Of a DNA stretch of 64,000 nucleotides, positions 29,179 through 39,772 are shown piece after piece. The DNA is from Mycobacterium sp. DL. GTDB taxonomy: Bacteria; Actinomycetota; Actinomycetes; Mycobacteriales; Mycobacteriaceae. Made by a program: the position numbers and the translations under genes. The stretch lies in contig NZ_CP155796.1 of the NCBI RefSeq assembly GCF_039729195.1, positions 1,178,001 through 1,242,000 of the forward strand, written 5' to 3'. The first letter of the stretch is position 1; the number at the start of each line of letters is the position of its first letter. The notes beneath the pieces were generated by a model. It did not search any database. It had not been told where the DNA came from and worked only from the letters and a program-made list of their open reading frames with translations.

Positions 29179-29847
29179 GTGATCTTCGACCTCGACGCGC
29201 TCGCCGACATCGAGTCCTCGGGCCACCGCCTCGCGTTCAACGCCGCGTTCGCCGAACTCGGCCTGGACATCGAGTGGACGCCGACGCGCTACCGGCAACT
29301 GCAGGCGCTGCGTGACGAACGTCGGCGGGTCGCCGCCGAACTGCGTAAGCGCGGTGTCAGTTCGGAGTGCGACGTGCTTGCCGAACTACTGGTCGACGAG
29401 ATCTGCGCGGCGAAGGCGATGATCCTCGACGAGACGATTCTCGACGCCGACATCACGCCGCGCCCCGGCCTGGTCGACCTCATCACCGAGGCCTTCGGTG
29501 CGGGTATCGGGATCGGCGTCGTCAGCAGCGGCAGGCACGAGTGGGTCGAACCGCTGGTCCGGCAACTGGTCGGGGAGGGCATCGTGAACACGGTCGTCAC
29601 CGCCTCCGATGTGGCCGCGACGCCCGGGACGAACCTGTACCAGGCGGCGCTGGCCGATCTGGGCGCCCCGGCACAGGATTCGCTCGCGTTCGCGGGGTCG
29701 CCGGCGAATCAGCGACTCGCCACCGCCGCCGGACTCGCATCGGTCCTGGTCGACGACGACGACACTCACGGGGCGCCGTTACGGGTCGCGGATTGCCAGC
29801 GGGTGCACGACAAGTGGTTGGAGACCAGCAGGCCGTCGGCTGCTTAA
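29179..29847 (+). CDS. HAD-superfamily-like protein with degenerate active site
   Basis: About 222 residues if the GTG at 29179 is the start. The frame is open further upstream but has no other usable start near the domain, so the start is uncertain. HAD motif I IFDLDALAD is intact and motif II is VVSSGRHEW. Motif III lacks its Lys (AATPGTNLYQAAL instead of KPxPxxY), and motif IV reads FAGSPANQ where FEDSxxG is expected, so the Mg-binding acids are missing. The fold is clearly of the CbbY/phosphoglycolate-phosphatase class, but phosphatase activity is doubtful. It converges on mmsB. Confidence 0.7.
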   Translation: MIFDLDALADIESSGHRLAFNAAFAELGLDIEWTPTRYRQLQALRDERRRVAAELRKRGVSSECDVLAELLVDEICAAKAMILDETILDADITPRPGLVDLITEAFGAGIGIGVVSSGRHEWVEPLVRQLVGEGIVNTVVTASDVAATPGTNLYQAALADLGAPAQDSLAFAGSPANQRLATAAGLASVLVDDDDTHGAPLRVADCQRVHDKWLETSRPSAA

Positions 29848-29920
29848 CCCGTACGTTGACGCTGCGCTCACGGCGAGGAACTCTGAAAGAGACCCGCCGT
29901 GGTTGCAGTCTGAACGTTCC

Positions 29921-30793
29921 CTAGCCGCGGAGCATGGTGATGATCGCGCTGAAATCCTTGTCGGAGTGGTCGGCGGCGAACTCCGCGTAGATCTCGGCGG
30001 CATGGGTGCCCAGTGGGGCGGACGACCCTGTCGAGTCCACGGCGGCCATCGCCAACCCGAGATCCTTGTTCATCAACGCCGTCGCGAACCCGGGCTTGAA
30101 GTCGTTGTTGGCCGGTGACGCCGGAACAGGTCCCGGCACCGGACAATTCGTGTGTACCGCCCAGCAGTTGCCGGTGGCACCGGTGATCACGTCGAACAGC
30201 GACTGGGCGGGCAGGCCGAGCTTCTCGGCCAGCACGAAGGCTTCGCCGATCGCGATCTGCTGCACCGCCAACACCATGTTGTTGCACAGCTTGGCCGCCT
30301 GTCCGGCTCCGGATGCGCCGCAGTGAATGACCTTGCCCGCCATCGGTTCCAGTACGGGTCGGGCACGTTCGACGTCGCTGTCCTCGCCGCCGACCATGAA
30401 GGCCAGGGTGCCGGCCGTGGCGCCCTTGATGCCGCCCGACACCGGGGCGTCGAGTTGGGCCAGTCCGGCGGCGACCGCCTGTTGGTGGATCTCGCGGGCG
30501 TCGTCGACCGAGATCGTCGACGTGTCGATCAGCAGGGCGCCCTTCTTGACGGCGGGCAGGATCTCGGCGTAACAGGCTTTGACCACCGCACCGTTGGGCA
30601 GCGAAGTGATGACCACGTCGGCGTCGGCCACCGCTTCGGCGCCGGTGTCGAACACCTTGGCGCCCTTGCTGGTTGCCGTCTCCTTGAGTGCGGCCACCGG
30701 ATCGAACCCGTGCACGGAGTGTCCGGCCGAGACAAGGTTGGCGGCCATCGGCCCGCCCATGTTTCCCAGGCCCAGGAACGCGATTGTGGTCAT
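29921..30793 (-). CDS. mmsB: 3-hydroxyisobutyrate dehydrogenase
   Basis: 290 residues. NAD-dependent oxidation of 3-hydroxyisobutyrate to methylmalonate semialdehyde in valine degradation. Rossmann motif GLGNMGGPMAANL at 8-20, substrate motif DAPVSGGIKGATAGTLAFMV and catalytic Lys168 (GQAAKLCNNM). It follows the acyl-CoA dehydrogenase by 12 bp and ends the mmsA operon; the order matches Rv0753c-Rv0752c-Rv0751c. Confidence 0.95.
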   Translation of the reverse strand: MTTIAFLGLGNMGGPMAANLVSAGHSVHGFDPVAALKETATSKGAKVFDTGAEAVADADVVITSLPNGAVVKACYAEILPAVKKGALLIDTSTISVDDAREIHQQAVAAGLAQLDAPVSGGIKGATAGTLAFMVGGEDSDVERARPVLEPMAGKVIHCGASGAGQAAKLCNNMVLAVQQIAIGEAFVLAEKLGLPAQSLFDVITGATGNCWAVHTNCPVPGPVPASPANNDFKPGFATALMNKDLGLAMAAVDSTGSSAPLGTHAAEIYAEFAADHSDKDFSAIITMLRG

Positions 30794-30805
30794 GTATCTC
30801 TCCCG

Positions 30806-31969
30806 TCAGGACGCGCGGGCCCGGGCCGCTGCGGCCCGTCCGATCACCACGCGCATGATTTCGTTGGTGCCCTCCAGGATTCGGTGCACCCGCAGATCCC
30901 GGACGATCTTCTCGAGGCCGTACTCCTTGAGGTAGCCGTAGCCGCCGTGCAACTGGAGGGCCTGGTCGGCGACGTCGTAGCAGGCGTCGGTGACGTAGCG
31001 CTTGGCCATCGCGCAGAGTTCGACTTTGTCGGCGTCGCCTGCGTCGAGCGCAGAGGCGGCCCGCCACAGCAGGATTCGAGATGTCTCCAGTGAGGTGGCC
31101 ATGTCGGCGAGGGTGAAGCGGATGGTCGGCTCGTCGAGCAGTGCGCCGCCGAACGCCTCCCGGTCGCGCAGGTACTCCGCAGCTTTCCTGTAGGCCGTCC
31201 TGGCGCCGCCGAGGGAGCAGGCGGCGATGTTGACGCGACCGCCGTTGAGCCCGTTCATCGCGATGCCGAACCCGGTGCCTTCGCCCTCGGCGCCGCCGAG
31301 CATCGCGTCGGCGGGCACTCGGACCTTGTCGAAGACCACCTGGGCGGTCGGTTGGGCGTTCCACCCCATCTTGGCCTCGTTGACCCCGAAACTCAGCCCC
31401 GGCGTGCCCTTTTCGACCACAAACGCCGATATCCCGCGGGGGCCTTCTCCGCCGGTGCGGGCCATCACCACGTACACGTCGGAGACCCCCGCGCCCGAGA
31501 TGAACTGTTTGACCCCGTCGAGCACCCAGTCCGTCCCGTCCCGCACGGCGCGGGTCCGTAGTGCGGACGCGTCCGAACCCGCTCCCGGTTCGGTCAGGCA
31601 GTAGCTGGCGATGGACTCCATCGTGGCCAGCCGTGGCATCCATGTCTTGCGCTGTTCCGGGGTGCCGTAGCTGTCGATCATCCAGGCGCACATGTTGTGG
31701 ATCGAGATGAACGACGCGATGGTCGGATCGGCCGCGGCGAGTTCCTCGAAGATCCGCACGGCGTCCAGGCGCCGCAGTCCGCTGCCACCGACCTCTTCGG
31801 AGCAGTAGATCGCCGCGATCCCGAGTTCTGCGGACTCACGCAGCACTTCGACGGGGAAGTGTTTGTCCGCGTCCCAGTCCAGGGCATGGGGCGCAAGGCG
31901 TTTGGTGGCGAACGCCGCCGCGGTCTCGACGATGACACGTTCGTCACCGTCCATCTCGAACAAGGACAT
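30806..31969 (-). CDS. fadE9: Acyl-CoA dehydrogenase (probable isobutyryl-CoA dehydrogenase)
   Basis: 387 residues, FAD-dependent acyl-CoA dehydrogenase. Signatures are CLTEPGAGSDASAL (flavin/substrate loop), GVSDVYVVMARTGGEG and the C-terminal ILEGTNEIMRVVIGR. Placement between mmsA and mmsB implies that it acts on isobutyryl-CoA from valine. It sits 6 bp after mmsA. The symbol follows the M. tuberculosis gene at the same position. Confidence 0.92.
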   Translation of the reverse strand: MSLFEMDGDERVIVETAAAFATKRLAPHALDWDADKHFPVEVLRESAELGIAAIYCSEEVGGSGLRRLDAVRIFEELAAADPTIASFISIHNMCAWMIDSYGTPEQRKTWMPRLATMESIASYCLTEPGAGSDASALRTRAVRDGTDWVLDGVKQFISGAGVSDVYVVMARTGGEGPRGISAFVVEKGTPGLSFGVNEAKMGWNAQPTAQVVFDKVRVPADAMLGGAEGEGTGFGIAMNGLNGGRVNIAACSLGGARTAYRKAAEYLRDREAFGGALLDEPTIRFTLADMATSLETSRILLWRAASALDAGDADKVELCAMAKRYVTDACYDVADQALQLHGGYGYLKEYGLEKIVRDLRVHRILEGTNEIMRVVIGRAAAARARAS

Positions 31970-31975
31970 CCGGCG

Positions 31976-33508
<1,533 letters not shown>

Positions 33509-33528
33509 GGGGTAAGTCCTCTCGCGAC

Positions 33529-33551
33529 ACTAGATACTTGCATATCCTAGT
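33529..33551. promoter_or_regulatory. Inverted repeat in the mmsA promoter
   Basis: ACTAGATA (33529-33536) and TATCCTAGT (33543-33551) flank CTTGCA. The arms match with a single-base bulge. The repeat fills the middle of the 50-bp gap between rmlC and mmsA, where the mmsA promoter must lie. Possible operator of a branched-chain or propionate-responsive repressor. Confidence 0.5.
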
Positions 33552-33558
33552 AATGTCG

Positions 33559-35156
<1,598 letters not shown>

Positions 35157-36014
35157 CTAGCGAGTCAAACCCAGCGGTCCTGACAACTCCTCGAGCGTCG
35201 ACAGCAGTTCGTCGGGCCCGCCGAGCACCTGGATTGCGACGTGGTCGGCGCCGGCCGCATGGTGTTCGGACAGTCGGGCGGCGATCTGATCGGGAGAGCC
35301 GTAGGCGACGACCGCGTCGATGAACCGGTCGGTGCCGGGGCTGGTCAGATCCTCGTCGGTGAAACCGAGCCGCTTCCAGTTGTTCACATAGTTCGACAGA
35401 CCGAGGTAGAAGTCGACGGTCTCGCGACCGATCTCCCGGGCCTTGTCGGCGTCGTCGGTCAGGACGACCTTGTGTTCAGGGGCCAGAAACACTGTCGGGC
35501 CCAGCAATTCGTGAGACCGACCGGTATGCGCCGGTGTGGTCAGGTACGGGTGCGCGCCCGCGCTGCGCTGGGCGGCGAGCTGGAGGACCTTCGGCCCGAG
35601 TGCGGCGATGACCATCCGGCTGGTCGGCACCTTGGCCGAATCCAGCGCGTCGAGGTAGTCGACCAGCGCCGTGTAGGGCTTGGTGTATTCCTGGGTGTGT
35701 TCGGGATGTCCGACGCCGACGCCGAGCAGGAACCTGCCGGGGAATGCCTTTTCGATGCGGTGATACGACTCTGCGACCTCTTTGGCCTCGGCCGTCCAGA
35801 TGTTCACGATCCCGGTGGCCACCTGCAGGTTCTGTGTCTTCTCCAGGATCGGCTCGACGAAGGCCAGGTCGGCGGCGGGAGAGGCGCCCACCCACACCGC
35901 TCCGTAGCCCAGCTTCTCGATCTCGACGGCCTGTTCGGGTGTGACGGGCGCGCCGGTCCACACCCCGTAGCGGCCCAGGGCCGGCTTGAGCGATACGCCT
36001 TCTGTTTCGGTCAT
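35157..36014 (-). CDS. LLM-class F420-dependent oxidoreductase (TIGR03620-like), copy 1
   Basis: 285 residues of the luciferase-like monooxygenase TIM-barrel family that uses F420 in mycobacteria. Features are GRYGVWTGAPVTPEQAVEIE at the start, VATGIVNIWTAEAKEVAESY and GRFLLGVGVGHPEHTQEY. The substrate is unknown. Its ATG overlaps the stop of the upstream paralogue by 4 bases (ATGA). The paralogues share most motifs and are clearly a tandem duplication. Confidence 0.9.
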   Translation of the reverse strand: MTETEGVSLKPALGRYGVWTGAPVTPEQAVEIEKLGYGAVWVGASPAADLAFVEPILEKTQNLQVATGIVNIWTAEAKEVAESYHRIEKAFPGRFLLGVGVGHPEHTQEYTKPYTALVDYLDALDSAKVPTSRMVIAALGPKVLQLAAQRSAGAHPYLTTPAHTGRSHELLGPTVFLAPEHKVVLTDDADKAREIGRETVDFYLGLSNYVNNWKRLGFTDEDLTSPGTDRFIDAVVAYGSPDQIAARLSEHHAAGADHVAIQVLGGPDELLSTLEELSGPLGLTR

Positions 36015-36865
36015 GCGGTGCCCCCTTCAGTCAGTCCCAATGGCCCGGCCAGTTCGGCGAGCGCGGGTACCAGCTTGTCAGGTGACGTCAGAACCTGGAC
36101 GGGCACGTGGTCTGCGCCGGCCTCGAGGTGTTCGATCAGTCGGACCGCGATCTCGTCGGCGGAGCCGTGGGCGACGAGGGCGTCGACGAGCCGGTCGCTG
36201 CCGGGTCTCGCCACATCCTCGTCGCTGAAACCCAGCCTCTTCCAGCTGTTCAGGTAGTTGGTCAGATTCAGGTAGACGTCCAGGGCCTTGCGCCCGACGG
36301 CGCGAGCCTTCTCGGAATCTGTTGAGAGCACCACCTTGTGTTCCGGCGCCAGGAATGCCTCCGGGCCGATCAGCTCGCGGGCGTGTGCGGTGTGTTCGGG
36401 CGTGGTCAGATACGGATGCGCGCCCGCGCTGCGGCGCGCCGACAGGCGCAGCACCCGTGGACCCAGCGCGGCCACGACGCGTCGATCCTGCGGAACGCCG
36501 TGCCCGTCGAGTTCGTCGAGGTACTCGGTCAGCGCGTCGTAGGGCTTCTTGTACTCGGTGTGCGCCTCGGGATGGCCGACGCCGATGCCGAGCAGGAATC
36601 GGCCCGGGTAGGCCTCGTCGATGCGATGGAAGGATTCCGCGACCGGGCCTGCCTCCGCCGTCCAGATGTTGACGATGCCGGTCGCGACCTGCAGCGTGTC
36701 GGTCGCCCCGAGCAGGGTTTCCACCCACGGCAGCTCAGCCGCCGGTGAACCGCCTGCCCAGATGGCGCCGTAACCCAGCGCCTCGATGTCGCGGAGCTGT
36801 TCCGGACTCAGTTGCTGCCACTGGGCGTAGTGCGCGAATACGCCGAAGCGGCCGAGGTCAGGCAC
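36011..36865 (-). CDS. LLM-class F420-dependent oxidoreductase (TIGR03620-like), copy 2
   Basis: 284 residues, GTG start, same family as the downstream copy: GRFGVFAHYAQWQQLSPEQL, VATGIVNIWTAEAGPVAESF, GRFLLGIGVGHPEAHTEYKK, and YLTTPEHTAHARELIGPEAF. The N-terminal barrel strand differs from copy 1 (HYAQWQQ versus TGAPVTP), so substrates may differ. The 5' end overlaps the end of the kinase gene upstream by 8 bp, so it belongs to the same transcription unit. Confidence 0.9.
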   Translation of the reverse strand: MPDLGRFGVFAHYAQWQQLSPEQLRDIEALGYGAIWAGGSPAAELPWVETLLGATDTLQVATGIVNIWTAEAGPVAESFHRIDEAYPGRFLLGIGVGHPEAHTEYKKPYDALTEYLDELDGHGVPQDRRVVAALGPRVLRLSARRSAGAHPYLTTPEHTAHARELIGPEAFLAPEHKVVLSTDSEKARAVGRKALDVYLNLTNYLNSWKRLGFSDEDVARPGSDRLVDALVAHGSADEIAVRLIEHLEAGADHVPVQVLTSPDKLVPALAELAGPLGLTEGGTA

Positions 36866-38333
36866 CGACCGCCGCCTCGGTGGCCATGGGTTCGGGCGCG
36901 GGCGCCTGCAGCGGGAGGCACACGATGAACCGGGTGTCCCCGGGCCGAGATTCCACCGACAGGTTGCCGTGGTGCTTTTCGATCACGATGCGCCAGGCCA
37001 GGTCCAGACCCAGGCCGGTGCCCTCACCGAACGGCTTGGTGGTGAAGAAAGGTCTGAAGATCCGGTCGACGTTCTCCTCGGGGATGCCGGGACCGTCATC
37101 ACAAATCTCGATCCGAACCATGTCCTCGTTCTCCCGCATGGTGCGGATCGTCAGCGTGCCCTGGCCGTTCATCGCCTGGATCGCGTTGTCGATGATGTTC
37201 GTCCACACCTGGTTGAGATCGCCTGGATAACACTGCAATTCGGGCAGCGACTTGTCCCATTCCTTGGCCAGCCGGATGGGCTTTTCCTTGCCGATCTTGT
37301 CGCCGAACATCATCAGTGTGGCGTACAGCAGTTCGTGGACGTCGGCGCTCTGGTACTCCGCACGGTCCATCTGCGAGTACTGCTTGGCGGCGGCGAGCAG
37401 CGCGGAGATCCGTTTGCTCGCCTCGGCGATCTGATTCATCAGCAGCTCGTTGTCGATGGTGTACTTCAGCCAGCCGATCGCCCCGGGCAGCGTCGCGGAA
37501 CAGTCCACGTCGGCGATGGAGGCCTCCACCCGCTCCAGCCAGTCGACGTCGAGTCCGGCCTCCACGAAGGTCGGTGCGTAGTCCCACGCCGCGCCGATGC
37601 CGTGGTTCTCGAGCCAGTCGCCTATCTGGTCCTCCCGGTCCGAGGTTTCCATCGAGGACAGCTCGTGGGATTTCGACTTGGACACCTGCTCGGCGACCTC
37701 GTCCTGAATGCTGACCAGCACCTTCAGCGCCGCCGGGGTGAATTTTCCATCGGCCAGCATCGCGAGCTTGTGGCGCATCTTGCCCACACCCTCACGCAGG
37801 TCGGCGACCGCGCGGGCGGTGGCTCCCGCCGGGTTGTTGAGCTGATGGGTCAGCCCCGCCGACAGCTGGCCCAGGGCCAGCAGCTTCTCGCGCTGGTCGA
37901 GGATCTGTCGCTGCCGCAGGCCACCGACCATGTGTCCCTCCAGCAGGTGTACCGCCATCGGGAACTCCTTCTGCATGAACTCGGCGAAGGCGTTCGCGTC
38001 CAGCACGAAGAACCGCGAAGGGCGGGTCACCCGGACCGACGCCTGGTACACGTGCTCCTCGCCGGGGATGTAGGCCGACCAGGCCCCGCAGTACACCCCG
38101 CGCTGCGATGTCCGATTGGTTTCGATGTCGACGCCGCCCGAGCGTTTCGACATCACGAGCTCGCCGTCGATGAGCACGTAGAAGCAGGTCGCCGGCTCAC
38201 CCTCGATGTGGATCGGGCCGGTGTCGAAGGTGGCGATGTGGCCGTTTTCGCACAACTTCTGCAGTTGCTCGTCGCTCAGCGCCTCGAAGAGGAACAGCGT
38301 GCGCAACTCGTCGGGCAGGCACTTCTCGCCCAT
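36858..38333 (-). CDS. Cyclic-nucleotide-domain sensor histidine kinase, soluble (copy B)
   Basis: 491 residues, no membrane segments. An N-terminal Crp-like cyclic-nucleotide-binding fold (~10-130) lacks the FGE...R phosphate-binding cassette (RGVYCGAWSAY is found instead), so cAMP binding is doubtful. It is followed by a phosphoacceptor helix with His163 (GLTHQLNNPAGA), a helical insert (~180-320) and a HATPase domain with N-box QVWTNIIDNAIQAM, DDGPGIP and GEGTGLGLD. The start is the ATG at 38333; the frame upstream belongs to the other kinase. It is paralogous over its full length to copy A just upstream. Confidence 0.9.
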   Translation of the reverse strand: MGEKCLPDELRTLFLFEALSDEQLQKLCENGHIATFDTGPIHIEGEPATCFYVLIDGELVMSKRSGGVDIETNRTSQRGVYCGAWSAYIPGEEHVYQASVRVTRPSRFFVLDANAFAEFMQKEFPMAVHLLEGHMVGGLRQRQILDQREKLLALGQLSAGLTHQLNNPAGATARAVADLREGVGKMRHKLAMLADGKFTPAALKVLVSIQDEVAEQVSKSKSHELSSMETSDREDQIGDWLENHGIGAAWDYAPTFVEAGLDVDWLERVEASIADVDCSATLPGAIGWLKYTIDNELLMNQIAEASKRISALLAAAKQYSQMDRAEYQSADVHELLYATLMMFGDKIGKEKPIRLAKEWDKSLPELQCYPGDLNQVWTNIIDNAIQAMNGQGTLTIRTMRENEDMVRIEICDDGPGIPEENVDRIFRPFFTTKPFGEGTGLGLDLAWRIVIEKHHGNLSVESRPGDTRFIVCLPLQAPAPEPMATEAAVGA

Positions 38334-38349
38334 GGGGATCCTTCCAGCA

Positions 38350-39768
38350 TCAGGTTCTGGCTTCTGGCGCTTCCAACGGCAGTAACGAGATGAAACGCGT
38401 ATCACCGGGTGAGGATTCCACCCAGAGGCTTCCGCCGTGCTTGTCGACGGTGCGGGCGGCGAAGTCGAGCCCGAGTCCGGTGCCCTCGCCGATCGGTTTG
38501 GTGGTGAAGAACGGGTCGAAGACGCGGGCCTTGAGCTGCTCAGGCACACCCGGCCCGTCATCACACACCTCGACGCGTGCGCAGTCACCCTGGCGGCAGG
38601 TACGCACCGTCAAGGTGCCCCTCGATCGCATCGCCGTGACCGCGTTGTCGATGAGGTTGGTCCAGACCTGGTTCAGCTCGGCGGGCCAGCAGGGGATCGC
38701 GGGCACCGTGTCGTCGAAGTCCTCGACGACGGTGATCTGCGGCCCGAGCTTGTGGGACAGCATCGCCAAGGTGTCGGTCAGCAGGGTGCGCAGGTCGGCG
38801 ATGTCGTAGGGGGCCCGGTCGAGCTGGGAGTACTGCTTGGCCTGCAACACCAGAGCCGACACCCGCGCGGTGGCCCCGGTGATCTCGTTCATCAGCAGCT
38901 CGGTCTCGACGGTGTAGCTCAGCCAGCGCACGGCGTGATCGAGCGAGCCGCCGGTGTCCGTCATCGCCGCGGCCACCCGATCCAGCCAATCGGTGTCGAG
39001 GGCGCCTTCGGCGAACACCGGGGCGATGTCCCACGCGTCGGCGACACCGCGCGCGTCGAGCCACTCGCCGATGACCTCTTCGCGATCGGATTTCTGCAGC
39101 GGGCCCAGGCCGGGTCCCTCGGTCAGTCCCTCTGCGGCCGTGTTGCTGATGTCCACCAGCGCCTGCATCGAGTCCAGGCTCATCGAGCCGTCGGCCAGCA
39201 GCGCGAGTTTGTTGCGCAGCCCGGCGACCCTGGTGCGCAGCTCGGAGGTGGCCCTGGCCGCGGCGGCTGCCGGGTTGTTGAGCTCGTGGGTGAGGCCCGC
39301 GGTGAGCTGGGAGAGCTGGATCAGCCGGTCATGGGGACCCACGATCCGGTTCTGACTGAACCTGCCCAGCGTCGCGCCGACCAGGAAGTGGCACGCCATC
39401 GGGAACTCCGAGCGCAGGAAATCCCCGAGGCTTGCCGCGTCGATGATGAACAGGCGGGACGGTGCCGTCGCCCGTGCCGACGTCTCGTAGGTCTGCTCGT
39501 CGTCGAGGAAGGCCGACCAGGCGCCGAAATAGGCGCCGCGCTGCGTGGTCCGGATCGTCTCGATGTCGACGCCGCCGGAACGCTTGGTCAACGCGATCTC
39601 GCCGTCGAGCAGGACGTAGAAACACGTCGCCAGTTCACCTTCGGTGAACAGCATCGCGGGGTCGAACGTGGCGATCCGGCCGCCGCGGCACAACCGGTCC
39701 AGCTGTGCCTGCTCCAGCGACTCGAACAGGAACAGCGAGCGCAGTTCGGTGGTGTCGCACTCGGGCAT
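38350..39768 (-). CDS. Cyclic-nucleotide-domain sensor histidine kinase, soluble (copy A)
   Basis: 472 residues with the same architecture as copy B: Crp-like domain (~8-130), His161 in GLTHELNNPAAAAAR, helical insert and HATPase (QVWTNLIDNAVTAM, DDGPGVP, GEGTGLGLD). The cNMP cassette is again non-canonical (RGAYFGAWSAF). Cys4 and Cys49 are the N-terminal cysteines. It begins 4 bp after the response-regulator/flavoprotein gene and ends 16 bp before copy B, so the three are co-transcribed. Phosphotransfer to the receiver domain of the fusion protein is the natural inference. Confidence 0.9.
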   Translation of the reverse strand: MPECDTTELRSLFLFESLEQAQLDRLCRGGRIATFDPAMLFTEGELATCFYVLLDGEIALTKRSGGVDIETIRTTQRGAYFGAWSAFLDDEQTYETSARATAPSRLFIIDAASLGDFLRSEFPMACHFLVGATLGRFSQNRIVGPHDRLIQLSQLTAGLTHELNNPAAAAARATSELRTRVAGLRNKLALLADGSMSLDSMQALVDISNTAAEGLTEGPGLGPLQKSDREEVIGEWLDARGVADAWDIAPVFAEGALDTDWLDRVAAAMTDTGGSLDHAVRWLSYTVETELLMNEITGATARVSALVLQAKQYSQLDRAPYDIADLRTLLTDTLAMLSHKLGPQITVVEDFDDTVPAIPCWPAELNQVWTNLIDNAVTAMRSRGTLTVRTCRQGDCARVEVCDDGPGVPEQLKARVFDPFFTTKPIGEGTGLGLDFAARTVDKHGGSLWVESSPGDTRFISLLPLEAPEART

Positions 39769-39772
39769 GGGG

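Noticed and set aside
36858..39768. The two kinases as cAMP receptors of the Crp type
   Set aside because: The phosphate-binding cassette FGE...R is missing in both, and there is no DNA-binding helix-turn-helix.
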